Of a stretch of 64,000 nucleotides of DNA, positions 46,060 to 57,873 are shown piece by piece (position 1 is the stretch's first letter; each line of letters opens with the position of its first letter). Made by a program: the position numbers and the translations under genes. The notes below the pieces were generated by a model. The model saw only the letters and a list, made by a program, of their open reading frames with translations, had not been told where the DNA came from and searched no databases. The stretch comes from Acacia acuminata (Eukaryota; Streptophyta; Magnoliopsida; Fabales; Fabaceae): assembly GCA_019022655.1 (NCBI GenBank), contig JAFJYI010000168.1, positions 1,426,001 through 1,490,000 on the forward strand, read 5' to 3'.

Positions 46060-47270
46060 TACTTTTAAAATTTGGAGCACTAAGTGTTCGTTATTGATTT
46101 TTAGGATAAGCATATGACGTTGCCTGAACATCTTGAAGATCTAAAAAAAGCTTATAACCACAGGGCAGGTCGGTGGTTGTCTCAAAAGCTTTATTCATTG
46201 AGAAGGTCAAGAGGCAAGAAAGATTGGATTCCACAGCAGAATGCAGACGAATTATTTAACAAGTTGGGCCACCAATGAGAAGTTTCATAACACAAGTGCG
46301 AAAAATAAGGAAAATAGGGCCAAAATGGAAGGACCGTCATATCGGCGGCTCCATTCCAATTAGTGAGCATCGATGAAAAGTTGTAAGTACACGTTATTTT
46401 CTATTTAGGTATTCAATATTTTGTACTTTGAAGTGATTAATTAATGTCATCATTTGCGTTTGCCGTTAGAGTCTGGGGAAGTTCCTGTAGGATCGATTGA
46501 GTGGGCTACCTTTGAGCGGACCCATTCCCGGCAGTCTGAAGGGAGTGAGAGGCAATGGATTAACCCAAAGGCGCAGCAAGTAGCGGTTAGACATTTATTG
46601 CCTTTATTACTTGTTTTATGCACCACCATATTTATTTCATTTTACATGTCTTATTTGTTATGTATTTTTGTACTTGTAGGAACCTATCAGAAGCTGTCAC
46701 AGGAGAGAGACCCCGCATCCTCTCAGTCCGATAACGAGAGTATGTTCTTTGAGGCTACAAAGCGGATTTAACAAGAAAGGGAGAGTCTTTGGATATGGTG
46801 CCTCGCCACCGATCGAAGCAAACAAAGCGCTCCTCATCCGGCATTGAAGGTGTTTCTTCAGGTAAACGTAATACATTTGATATTGATAATTTCCATTCTC
46901 TTGTCCATTCAAATGAAGTCCAAATAATAAATGTACTTCATAATGTTTTTGCAGATGAGCTGAAGAAGATGAAGGCTTTGGTGCAGGAGCAAGCAACACG
47001 GATGACTCAGAAGGGGAGATGATGAGTCACCGTGACTCAGAACAGGAGATGATGAAGCAAACAGATGATTCAGAACGAGAGATGATGATGCAGCCAGATT
47101 ATTCAGAATGAGAGATGATGCAGCAGCAGATGACTCAGCAAGCGGAGATGATGAGGCAGATGCAGCTTCAACTCAGGTCCCTAATGAAAGACAAGGGTTT
47201 GGGGTCGGCTCCTGGTGATGATGACCATGCTGGTGATGAATATGATGATGATCACAATGCTGCTATTTAG
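46060..47270 (+). pseudogene. En/Spm-type transposase-24-like ORF remnant
   Basis: Exon-like pieces with GT/AG-type junctions: a LPEHLEDLKKAYNHRAGRW block near 46120; then in a shifted frame NTSAKNKENRAKMEGPSY and RRLHSISEHR, the R-S-x-N-x-x-NR-K signature of plant Ptta/En/Spm proteins; then VGSIEWATFERTHSR, YQKLSQERDPASSQSDNESM and RVFGYGASPPIEANKA. It ends with a low-complexity Q/M/E-rich stretch and an acidic DDDH tail (stop at 47270). This family accompanies CACTA transposases and may help DNA binding. The N-terminal part is truncated with the element and there are in-frame stops, so it looks dead. Confidence 0.7.
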
Positions 47271-47424
47271 GATACTTTTTAGTATTTGCTCTTTGCAACA
47301 TTATTATATATATTTTGTTTTCTCTATGTAAACTCTTTATAATTGTTATTATATCCATGGTACACTACTTTTTATATTCACTTTTCTAAAATTTAAAAAA
47401 AAAATTTAAAAAAAATTTTAAAAA

Positions 47425-47665
47425 AAATTTATTAGTTTTGCTACGGAAAATATTTCCGTAGCAAATTCTCAAATCTGCAAAAATTATTGCGACGGATATG
47501 GATTTCCATCGCAAAATTTGCGACAGAATTTTTTTTCCGTAGCAAATTGCGACGGATTTTCTGTTTCCGTTGCAATTGCTACGCGGTTTTTTGCTACAGA
47601 AAAATTCCGTAGCAAATCCGTTTGCTACGGAAAAAAGCCTGTTTTGCTACGTAATTTTTCCATAG
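47425..47665. repeat. CACTA subterminal repeat array
   Basis: At least twelve copies, in both orientations, of TTTGCTACGGAAA / TTGCGACGGAT-like motifs, often paired as hairpins (TTTGCTACGGAAAATATTTC, CGTAGCAAA). In CACTA elements such subterminal repeats are binding sites for the TnpA-type protein. Confidence 0.8.
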
Positions 47666-48164
47666 CAAAATTTGATTTTTCTTGTAGTGAAGGAAGGTGG
47701 AAAATGAATTTGTTCCTGAAATGTTTGACCCTAAATTTTGAGAGCATATGAATCTATGTGGAAAATGTGTAATGTGCTTAATATAAAAAATATTTACTTA
47801 ATTTGATTAAATTAATGAAGTTAGTTAAATTAGTTAATATAACATGTATTTTCTAAAACACTCCACTCATCTTTCTTAATTCCCTCATTCCCCTCCTCCT
47901 TAATTACTGTTAATGGAGCATCTATAGGAGTAAAATTGGAAAAGATTGACAAACATGTAGACTATGTCTTCTATTTATAACTTAGAGCAACTTTCTAAAT
48001 ATGTCTTATATTAAGGATTAAATGAGTATTATTTTTATGAAAGCTAAACCGAAAGAATTAATTATAATAAGGGTAATCAAGTAATCAAGCACAATAATCA
48101 AACCTCTCTCAAAATCAATGTTATCGATATGTATACGCAATTAATCCATTTACAAGTCATTACC

Positions 48165-49345
48165 TCTATGAACATGGCTTGGTTACTTACGATAGTGTAT
48201 GCTAGTCTGAATGTTACGTCTCGGCGTGTTTTGTGGGGCGAACTTGGTAGGTGGGGAATTCGATAGAAGGGGCATGGATGTTTTTGTTGGGGGGGTGATT
48301 TCAACGCTACTCTGATTAGATAAGGAACGAAGATCAACAGATGCTCATCGTCTTTCTGACGACAGAGATTTTACGAGCTGGGTTGAGACGAGTGGTGCAA
48401 CTGAAGCTCGTCTGGACCGGGTTCTTGCCAATGAGAGGAAGAGTCGCTTGTTCAGCCATGCTCGTGTAACACATGTCTCTCACTATACATCGACCACAGG
48501 CCCTTGCTTCTACGAATGGATCGAGTTGCGATCGGCCTACGACCGAATTCTCCGTTTCGTTTTATTGCATCATGGGTTTTACATGATAAATTTCGAAGAT
48601 TTTGTAAAACAAGCGTGGCATGAAGAGATGGAGTGGACTGAAAATATTACACGATCATAATGAGTATACGAGACTAGTTATGTAAGAGCCTAATTAACCC
48701 CGTGTGTGGCACCGTTTTTCTTCATTGGAGTTCTCGGCGTGGCTTCGATGGAATCTTGCCCACATCTCGTAACAACCTACCGGTGGATCCGGGAGACATC
48801 GGAACCTCCATATATTTGAATAGCGGTCAATATCGAACAACACCATCATAATGTGTGTGCAGACAGGCGTGCTCGATGATATGAAAGAAGCTCATACGAA
48901 GTTCAACCGTGGTAGACGTGGAATGGATACTTGGGAGAGACCGAGACCAGGATGGGTTAAAATTAACGTTGATGGAGCATTCTCCCACATTCGAATGCTA
49001 CTACTTGTGGTGGTGTCTTGAGAGATGCACGAAGGAGATTGCCTCTCTCGCTGAAATCTGGGGACGCATGCATTGATTGAAACTTGCATGAGACCTAGGC
49101 TTTCGACATGTAATCCTTGAGTTAGATTCTGAGGAAGCAAGTGAAGGGTTGCTGCAGAATCATGTCGCAAGGAAAGTCATGGGGACAAGGATACGATTAT
49201 GGTTTCTCAACAGTTGATTAGAAGATGGTTGAACACGGTAGCTGATTGGTTGGCTAAACAAGGGTTATCGGCCATGTTAGGTTTTCATGGAATTAGAGAG
49301 GCTCCCCAGTCCCCTGGAGCTGCATCGAATTATGGAGCTGGATAA
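48165..49345 (+). pseudogene. LINE ORF2 relic: endonuclease joined to RNase H (U2)
   Basis: The U2 copy of the relic at 42747-43930. The endonuclease start (AWLLTIVYAS-like) is near 48172, ARLDRVLANERKS-type text near 48405, and the RNase H start (RPRPGWVKINVDGAF) near 48942. Small indels unique to this copy (for example near 48390 and 48990) add frame breaks. The reverse transcriptase is missing at the same point as in U1, so the deletion predates the duplication. Confidence 0.8.
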
Positions 49346-50075
49346 GGGCTAATTAGTTAGTTTGGTTTTCTCATTAATCAGTACAAGAAGCCCAGTAAGG
49401 GATTTCTTAGTATTGTTAAAAAAAATTGAAGGTAGGTTAGACCTGATTTCAATTTTATATGTTCAACAATTATAATTATATACACATACATATTCAAATT
49501 TCAAAATTATATTTTATAATTATACTGAGAATATTTATTGTTATGTATTTCAGTTTTTATCACCCTCGCTCATTATTTTATTGGCTTTTGATTGAATTCT
49601 TCAAAGTATGCCAATATAGTGAATCGCTCATCTTCCTTCAAACGAGAATGCTTCCATTACAGAAATTGCAATTGATTTAACTCCAAAGATAAGGCCAAAG
49701 CAAAACAACTCATACACACACACACACACACACACACTCTCTCTCTCTCTACAACTATCATGACCGGAAAAGTTCAATTTTTCTAATAACAAACCAGAGA
49801 AATCTATTATGTGAAATGGGTCTTGGTCATTTCAATCAAAAGAGTTGGTTCTGCACTTGGAACCACGGATTCAGTCTCAGATTCAAGGGTGAAATTTTTT
49901 AATTCATTTATTAAGAATTTGTTGAAAATATAGGCCTAAATATGAATGTAAGCATTTTAAAAACTGGATTTAATTGATATTTCCTCTATTTATAATTAAA
50001 TACCCTAAAGCACCAAATCCATATATATATATATATATATTATCAAAATCTCAAATATATCCTTGATATTACTAC

Positions 50076-50281
50076 ACAAAGTGGCGGATCTTGGGATAAA
50101 TGTTTAGGGGGGCCAAATATATACTTATTAAGAAAAAAAATATTTGGGGGCCAAATGTATAAATTTTTTGGCCAAATATATAAATTTTGTATAAAAAAAT
50201 CCATTTTATATTAAATATTTAGGACACATTTTTATTTTTGGGGGGCCATGGCCCCTCCTAGCCCTTGAGAAGATCCCCCAC
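50076..50281. mobile_element. 206-bp MITE present only in U2
   Basis: Flanked by the 9-bp direct repeat TATTACTAC (50067-50075 and 50282-50290); U1 has a single copy at 44776-44784. The ends are partly inverted: GTGGCGGATCTT on the left and the complement GTGGGGGATCTT on the right. This suggests a hAT- or Mutator-type MITE related in its ends to the element at 30194. G-rich GGGGGGCCA blocks lie inside both ends. Confidence 0.85.
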
Positions 50282-51179
50282 TATTACTACATAATTTTTA
50301 CGTCACTTTCTCTTCAAATGCATGCATGAAATGGGAAGACGTTTTGTTCGTAATTATTATTTATAAAATGAGTCTCAAAGGAATTTATATACACTAGAGA
50401 GATGTGTGATGTCTTTGTAGTACTTTCATTGTTGAGAATTTGATCCCTGAAGGATTCAATTATTTAATGTTCATACAATTAACGTGACACCCAAATTGTT
50501 ACTAAGACTCCAAAAAATAAAAACTAAGTATGCACTATTTCACAATGAATTAATCTTAATTAATTGATGTTTCCATTGATAATTGATGTTAATGAATCTG
50601 AATTAATGGTTCAAAAAAAAAAATCTGAATTAATGGTTCAGTACGTGCTGTGCTATCATCTATGATCCTAAAATTAGCATATCAAAATGTTATTTAATTA
50701 ATTAGCATATCAAGTCCTTGGTTACAAACGCACAAAATTTAGTATAATCTGAGTGATTAACGGGCCCCATCAGAAATTGTGCTGATTAATTATCTCCCAT
50801 AGATTAAGAAATTAATCCTTTTTGGTGAACAAAGAGATTTTTAAATTAATCCTTATGCATTTGATTTGTTTGTGTGTTAAAAAATCACTCCTTATAATTT
50901 TAAAATAATTTGGGTTAATCCCTACATTTTGTTCATCTCTAATTTTTATAATTTTGGACGAGTTTTGTTTTTTGCTTTTCCCAAAATTTGTGTATTGTTC
51001 AAACTAGTATTTCAACGAAAGAGGATAAAAATCTGCACAGCCACATATACTGGAATGTTTTCGATTGAGAAACCACAAGTGGAAGAGTTTTATGACAATA
51101 AAATTAAATATTATAATCTCGATCACGAAATAAATATATAACTTATTTCCCCCGCCATCCATTGTATATATTCAGCTAC

Positions 51180-51570
51180 TTAATTTATAAAGTATCCTGT
51201 CTTTAACCCCGTGAAGAGGTAAAATAAGTAAAATTATTCACAAGCATGTTGAGATTTGGTTAAATATTTCTTTCTTTCTTTATTCATGACATATTCTATC
51301 AATTTAATGACCTGTCCGAAAATGCCAACCAAGAGGTAAGCTAATTAAGCAAAATTAGATACAAGTTGGTTGCCATATGAAACAATGAATGTATTATAGA
51401 TCAAAAGACAATTTTTTTAATTTTTATAAAACGATAAAAAGGCCTTTTGGCTTCATCAGTAATTCCCTTTTTTCCCATCCATCAGTAATTCCTTTTCGTT
51501 GTAATTACTTGTCAAATATATAACTTGGATGTCAAATGAAAAGCGTATGAAAAACTTCAAAATTTTTAAT
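51180..51570 (+). promoter_or_regulatory. Orphan copy of the purine-permease upstream region
   Basis: TATCCTGTCTTTAACCC, GAAGAGGTAAAATAAGTAAA, TTATTCACAAGCATGTTGAG, the TTAATGACCTGTCC block and GGCCTTTTGGCTTCATCAG, with ATTCCTTTTCGTTGTAATTA, match the upstream regions at 52760-53480 and 56970-57290. No permease sequence follows; it diverges soon after 51560. It is probably the remnant of a third gene copy whose coding part was lost. Confidence 0.65.
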
Positions 51571-52440
51571 CACTATCAAGTTCTTGCAATGGGTACATCT
51601 CCTTTTCTCTCTTATAATGTACGTTACATAAGTTTAATTATTATTATTTTTTGATAAAGGTCTTGTAAGTTAAATTTATAGGGGATTTTTTCTTTTTTCT
51701 TTTTGGATTGGAGATGATTCCAATAACCCCCCCCCCCCTCCAAAAAAAAAAAAAAAACACTTTCAACATCCTTTTTCAGGAAAATCATACTTTACATGTG
51801 TTATTTTCCATATCTGTTTTTGAAAAAATGGACGTTGTAAGTCACCTACTATGTCTGTTTCAAAAACAGACGAAGTAAGTGACTTACAATGTGTGTTGCA
51901 AAATGAAAATCAATTCAATACTTACAATGTCGCTCACATATAGACGTCTCCCTAAAAACAGATGCCGAAAGATCCAAGAAACGGGCATTAAAAACACATG
52001 ATTTAATTAATTATACATAAATTATTAAAGACTTAGTTTTCACAAACTTGATTTTGCTTAAGCACTGACCAAGTATATTGCAATAATTCAAGCTCTAAGG
52101 CCAATGCGTACTCACTAAAAAAACACAAAAAAAGGCCACAGCGTACGTGTGCAGAGAGAGAGAGAGAGATATATATATATATATATATATGCCTTCATCA
52201 GATCTTCATCTTAATTATCTCATTCTTATTGAAATTGTACATAATAACAAATATCGTCCCCATAATAGTTTCCAAGGCCATACTAACAGAGACAAAACCT
52301 GGTGACTAATAAATTAAAAAGAAAAAAAGAAAAAAGAAGCAAAACATCAAGAAATTGGATTCATTATGAGTTTCTCAACTTCCTTCCAGAGAAAGAAGTT
52401 CACAAGAAAATATTTCATCGTCCCAGACCAACTTTTGCTT
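51571..52440. other. Intergenic: homopolymers and a short palindrome
   Basis: Poly(C)/poly(A) at 51728-51758. Near 51860-51885 is GTCTGTTTCAAAAACAGAC, a near-perfect hairpin, with AAGTCAC and ACTTACAATGT motifs repeated around it; this resembles the subterminal sequence of a small CACTA-like element. GA/TA microsatellite at 52153-52190. No gene. Confidence 0.55.
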
Positions 52441-52449
52441 GAAACTAAC

Positions 52450-52591
52450 TAGAGCTGTGCCTAACGACTAATTCGGATTAAGGCTTTGCAATCGGGATGC
52501 CTATCTCCCAGAGTATTTTTGAACAAGTTGGGATTCAAACTCGGTTTGCCGAATTTATAGTTTAGTTAGTCCACCACTAGACCAAACACCC
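52450..52591 (-). mobile_element. tRNA-derived SINE or SINE fragment
   Basis: On the minus strand from 52591: GGGTGTTTGGTCTAGTGGTG has an A-box-like core, and CGAGTTTGAATCCCAAC about 45 bases later is B-box-like. The tail end is not obvious and no target duplication was found, so the limits are approximate. Confidence 0.6.
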
Positions 52592-52739
52592 TTGTTGATA
52601 CTATTATAAGATCCATAAGATGGGATAGGTAAATAATAATAATAATAATCCGGCACTCAATTGTCCAAATTAAATAATGTAATCTTGATAACCAAACAAA
52701 TTAAATATATAACCTATTTGCCAACACCTTCAATTATAT

Positions 52740-53587
52740 ATATTAAGCTATTTATTTAGTATCCTGTCTTTATTAACTCCATGAAGAGGAAATAAAATAA
52801 GTAAAATTATTCACAAGCAGGTTGGGGTATAAATCAAATAATTATTAAAAATGGAAAATTATTTTATTATGACTTCTTTTTTGTGTGGGACTTGATCATA
52901 TATGTGTATCTCTATTCTTCATCTAATATGCATCTTACCTTTTCTATGTTTTCTTTCTTTTAGATCACATAATATCTTCTATAACTGAATTTAAGAAAAA
53001 TCATACTAGACTTGAAGTTTATGAATAAAATGGGTGGTTTGTTATTAAAATAGAGATATATCTGATAATCTAACATATTCTATTGAATGATTGTTTTGGA
53101 AAGATGGTTTTCATTAATTATAAACACGAGATTGAATATTTTTAAATTAAAAATCAATCTTGCTCACTTAAACAACATAAGTAGATAATTGCATAGTTCC
53201 ATGAAATACAATGGGGAAGAAGTAATTCTAAGCCTTTAATCTCTTGAAGTTATAATCAATTTTCCATTTTTCATTGCTCGATTTATTGTTTTCATAAATA
53301 AATATAAAAAAAATCCTTATTGAATTTGATCCATTTTAAATTATTTCATTCAACTTAGTTAAGAACATGGTGACAATTCAAAAAAAAAATTAAACGATAA
53401 AATGGCTTTTTGGCTTCACCAATAATTCCTTTTCGTTGTAATTACTTGTCAAATACAACTTGGATGTTAAATGAAAAGCGTATGAACTAATGAGGAACGT
53501 CAAATATAAAAATAAAGAAGTGGAGTATTACAGCGCAATACCCATTATTTTTTCTCATTCTCTCTTCTGAAATTTGTTCAAATTGCC
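52740..53587 (+). promoter_or_regulatory. Upstream region of the intact purine permease gene
   Basis: Conserved with the second gene: the CTGTCTTTATTAACTCCATG to CACAAGCAGG block (52764-52825), GGCTTTTTGGCTTCACCAAT and TCCTTTTCGTTGTAATTACT (53404-53445), and AAATGAAAAGCGTATGAACT (53468). A likely TATA box, AATATAAAAATAAAG, lies about 85 bases before the ATG. CTCTCTTCTGAAATTTGTTC just before the ATG is the conserved leader. Confidence 0.6.
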
Positions 53588-55007
53588 ATGGGAGAAGCTC
53601 AAGAAGTTCATCTTCCCGAAATAAGTGAAGGTCAATTAATAGCGCATGCATACATAAATTTGATCTCTCTTCCTCTTCTGAAATTTCGAATCACAGACCA
53701 AAAATTCGCTCCGTATTTCACACTCATGTCTCGTTATATATAGACAGAGAGAAAAAAAAAAAAAAAAGAGGATTAGGGATGGAATTGTACGATTCCCTCA
53801 TCAAATAGACGGTTATCAACTAATTAACTGTTTTTAGTAGAGTTTGTGACTAATATTTTAATGTTGTTTGTTTTTTTCAGAATCTGAAGGAGCAACCGAA
53901 ACAATTATTAATAATGGGGGTGATGGTAATTTGTGTAGCCAAACTAGCACGGTAAACAAAATGAAAAAGAAATATCATTACTGGTTAAGAATAGGGTTGT
54001 ACGCTGTTCTTGTGTTGGCGGGCCAATCAAGTGCAATACTCCTGGGAAGACTGTACTACCAACAAGGAGGGAAGAGCAAATGGCTAGCAACAGTTGTCCA
54101 ATTTGTGGGTTTCCCTATTCTTCTCCCGTTTTATACTATTCCAGTATCCAAACACTCCACTGCACAAAACACCATTCGGAGTAATAATGATGATAAGCGA
54201 CCTTCTGGGTTTATGCTAGCCAGTGTCTATGCCTCCCTTGGCCTTCTTCTTGCACTAGACTGCTTCTTGTTCTCTACAGGTCTCTCTTACCTTCCTGTTT
54301 CTACATATTCTCTTATTTGCTCCTCACGATTAGCCTTCAATGCCTTCTTCTCCTTCTTCCTTAACTCACAGAAATTCACACCTTACATCGTAAACTCTAT
54401 AGTCCTCTTAACAATCTCCTCCATCCTCCTCGTTTTTCAAACCGGTTCTTCTGCAGAATCCAGCAATCAAGTTTCAGAAAAGAAGAAATATGTGATTGGT
54501 TTCTTAACCACAGTCGGTGCTTCAGCAGGGTATGGATTGCTGCTTTCTCTGACACAGCTTGCATTCAGCAAAATTATGAAAAACAAAAGCTTCAAGGGGA
54601 TTTTTGAATTGTTAGTGTATCAGTCACTTGTTGCATGTTTGGCAACAGTGATAGGGCTGTTTTGGAGTGGAGAGTTTAGAGGTTTGAGAGATGAAATGGA
54701 GGAGTATGAGATGGGGAAGGCAAGTTATGTGTTGACCTTGAGCTTTACTGCTATAACATGGCAAGTTTATGCAGTGGGGTGTCTGAGTTTGATTATGGAG
54801 GTCTCTTCTTTGTTTTCTAATGCCATTGGCATTGTGGGTTTGCCTATTGTGCCAATTTTGACTGTGTTGTTGTTGCATGACAGTATGAATGGGTTGAAGG
54901 TGATCTCTCTGGTGCTTTCCTTTTGGGGAATTATATCATACGTATATCAGCAGTACCTGGATGAGACTAATAATTGCAAGACTCAACAAGTCTCACCCAC
55001 TGAATGA
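53588..55007 (+). CDS. Purine permease (PUP family), two exons
   Basis: Inferred CDS joins 53588-53630 and 53881-55007, 389 residues. The first exon gives MGEAQEVHLPEISE. The intron starts GTCAAT and ends TTTTTTTCAG, and the phase matches exactly (G plus AA). The protein has about ten membrane helices, starting YHYWLRIGLYAVLVLAGQSS and GRLYYQQGGKSKW, then FVGFPILLPFYTIP, STYSLICSSRLAFNAFFSFF, and near the end IVGLPIVPILTVLLLHDSM and ISYVYQQYLDE. These are hallmarks of plant purine permeases, which import purine bases, cytokinins or related alkaloids at the plasma membrane by proton symport within the drug/metabolite transporter superfamily. Length and motif order are normal. The substrate cannot be told from sequence. 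A decayed sister gene lies 2.9 kb downstream. Confidence 0.9.
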
Positions 55008-56955
55008 ATAATGGTACGATTTATAATTATATGATTTGTTTCTATTGGGAGAGTTATGAGTGATGGGGAATGAGAGGCTCATATTATGTATGGAGTGGAA
55101 TACGGTTATAGAAAAGGAATAAAAAGGGAATATTACGTTGAGGTCTCAAGTAAGGAACTTGATTACTAAGAAATCACAATGACTTATAAGTATAAACTTG
55201 TTTAATTCTCTTCCTTGGGACCTGATTGTACTTCCCCCATAAAGTTTGTGTGTGATATTAAATTGATTTTTCAATTTGGAATTATCTGTATAGAGACTTA
55301 TAAGTTCAGTGGGGGTATTATCAAGTTTTAAAAATTAAAAAAATTATATGTGTATGATTATAAGTTTTCGAAAATGACAAAAAAATATCATTTGAATTAC
55401 AGAAACCTGTGAGATGTCTACTAAATTTGCAAAATGATGAATAGGTGATCTGATAAAAATATGGGATTTTGAAGTTTAGGGGTTGACAACTTGAGTGTAA
55501 GAATTAACAATATAGGTATATATATTGACAACTTTAGCTCCTTAAGTTGTTATTATGTATACCTAAGTTATTAATTGTTATTCTTAAGTTATCATTGCCA
55601 AGGTGAAAAGAATAAACTTCAAAATTGTATCCACATATATTTGTCAATAGATTATTCTTTCCTTGAAGTCTCCGCTTCTTTTATCTTATTTTTTTCTTTC
55701 TTAGAAAAGCACTCTCGCATGTTCATGGAGACCGTTGATCTAGCTTAAAATATGAAACCAGTACTAAATTATGAGTTATCATCAGCTACAGACGCATATC
55801 ATTGACTTCACTCGAGAACCCATATTACTGTTTGTAAGAATAATCAAGTTCCTAACCCAAAAAAAAAAAAAAAACAGAAATTTTAGGCTTCGTATGAGCC
55901 AAGAAACTTCCTAGAAGCAGTCCATTTCATAGTTATTCATCAAGTCATGTGTTTATATGTAGAAAATTATATTTAGTCTCTTCCTCGCACTGTCATCTTC
56001 TTATTCTTCTCATTTATTAGTTACAATGGACAAAGAGAAAAGACAATAATTGTGATGCAGAATAGGGAAGGAGAATAATATAGAGGGAGGAGAAATGAGA
56101 GAACGAGCAAAAGGAGGGGAGAAAAGGAGAGAGAAAGAGGAGAAAGGGATGGAGATGTCATTACGAGAAGATAATAATAAAGTGGAAAAAGAGAGTAACC
56201 TATTTATTGAGAATGAAGGATCATATTAAAGCACATGATAAATACTAATATTATTGATTTTAAGAATAAAAGAGAAGACAAAGAGGCCAGACAAACTAAT
56301 AGGCTAACCCTAACCCTAAAATCTATAATAGTCTAATTAATTTATAATATCTTAAAGGTATATTCTTAAAATATAATATTCATATATAATCCTAATAAAT
56401 ACTAAATGATATTCCTAATAATAATAATTAATTAATATTTCTAAACTTGATATTCTCAACACTAAAAAAAAAAAAAAAAAAAAGGAGGAGGGGGAAGAGA
56501 GGAGGATTGGAAGAAAATATCATTCTTAATTCCTAATCATAAGACCCCAACCTTTTTATAGAGCTTCTAGAAATATAAAATAATAACAAAATCCTAAATC
56601 AAATCCTAATCATAATAAAAGACAATAAAGGTACAAACACACAGTACTCTCCTAAATTTTGAGGCCATATTAATGTACACATGAGAATGACAGTGTGTGG
56701 GTATATTATTTTTATTTACGAGAATTAGAATTATATGCCTCACGTTGTAAATTATTATTATTATTATTATTATTATTCCTGCTCCTAATTCTCTCCATTT
56801 GGCTTGGTGGAGACTCATTTTTCATCATTGGAGGTTCCATTACATTTTCTATGTAGAAAGGGTTATAAGATGACAGTAAAAATAAATAACCTTGATAAAC
56901 TAATAAATTAAATATATTTAACTAACTATCCTCCAACCTTTTATTATGGTATATA
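55008..56955. other. Intergenic, microsatellites
   Basis: After the permease stop there are candidate AATAAA-type signals near 55118. Poly(A) tracts are at 55858-55874 and 56466-56483, a GA-rich tract at 56060-56160 and an ATT/ATA microsatellite at 56752-56777. Two telomere-like CCCTAA units at 56304-56320 are too few to matter. No gene is recognised. Confidence 0.6.
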
Positions 56956-56959
56956 TTCA

Positions 56960-57873
56960 ACTATTTTTTCAGTATCCTGTCTTCATTAACTCCATGAAGA
57001 GGTAAAATAAGTAAAATTATTCACAAGAAGGTTGAGTTATAAACTAAATGAATATTAAATAAAAAATAAAAAAATCCTAACCCTTCTACCTCTTTAATGA
57101 CCTGTCCTTAATCCCAACCCAGAGGTAAATTAGTGAAGCAAAAATTAGATATGAGCTGGTTGCCATATGAGATGTACCGCTTATATATCACAAGCGACGA
57201 CACAATTTTTAATATTTTAAACGATATAATGGCTTTTTGGCTTCATTAATAATTCCTTTTCGTTGTAATTTCAGCATCAAAGTAATTTGCCTGGTAAATA
57301 ATTTGTAAATGCGGAAACCAAGCGTATAGCTCTTGTAAAAAAGAGAAAAAGAAGCCATGCATATACTAGCAGCAGTAGAACAAGATTACGAAAATAACAA
57401 AGACACACACAAATATACTTGCTTGCATGCATTACTTGTCAAATACTCTCTCTAGTCTGTTTTACAACGAACAACCACCAAAATCACACTATGTAAAATG
57501 TTAATTAAAAGTCATAAATGTGTAAGATATCTATCTTTCTTTTCAATTTTAACCCTGTTTGTAAAGAGAGTCAGGAGAGATAGTGAGTGGAAATTTATTC
57601 CAGAGATAATGCATGAGTGGGCAAGTGGCATATATTTAATATTAGAAAGATCAGTTTAAAATTTTAGATAAAAAGGATTTGTTCCTTAAGGACCACCCCT
57701 AAGAGAGATTATGTTTATTTTAAAAAGGACCCAAGGAGTATAACTTTGATGTTAAAAGAAAAGCGTTTGAACTTCTCAGGTACTTACAAACATAAAAATA
57801 ACACAATACGTGTAGTATCAGAGCAAGACCCATTTCTTCTCCTTCTCTCTTCTGAACGCTGTTCAAATTTTCC
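56960..57873 (+). promoter_or_regulatory. Upstream region of the second purine permease copy
   Basis: Matches 52740-53587: CTGTCTTCATTAACTCCATG, GGTAAAATAAGTAAAATTAT, TAATGGCTTTTTGGCTTCAT and ATTCCTTTTCGTTGTAATTT, then a gap filled by unrelated sequence (57300-57730), then TTAAAAGAAAAGCGTTTGAA. The TATA-like box is changed to ACATAAAAATAAC. The leader CTCTCTTCTGAACGCTGTTC is kept. Confidence 0.55.

Larger units (their letters stand above)
45594..47688 (+). mobile_element. 3' portion of a CACTA (En/Spm) transposon
   Basis: The right terminus reads GATTTTTCTTGTAGTG (complement CACTACAAGAAAAATC), the CACTA-type inverted repeat, followed by AAG. Its 5' end is missing: U1 stops abruptly at 45593. 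Coding pieces at 46060-47270 belong to the plant En/Spm accessory protein family (see separate entry). The non-coding 47430-47680 holds the subterminal repeat array. Confidence 0.8.
47689..51098. repeat. 3.3 kb direct duplication, copy U2
   Basis: Begins immediately after the CACTA terminus and matches U1 to TTTTATGACAA at 51091-51098, after which the sequences differ. It carries the extra 206-bp MITE and the LINE relic. Confidence 0.85.

Noticed and set aside
46697..46999. 100-codon minus-strand frame
   Set aside because: It lies opposite the En/Spm-type coding remnant and shows no domain of its own.
53868..53880. Start of the purine permease at the beginning of the exon-2 open frame
   Set aside because: It is a TTG codon within the intron's pyrimidine tract. 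The upstream exon with ATG at 53588 splices in phase and is conserved in the sister copy.
54624..54878. Minus-strand frame opposite the purine permease, also at 58898-59143
   Set aside because: It mirrors the conserved permease coding strand; its conservation follows from the sense gene.
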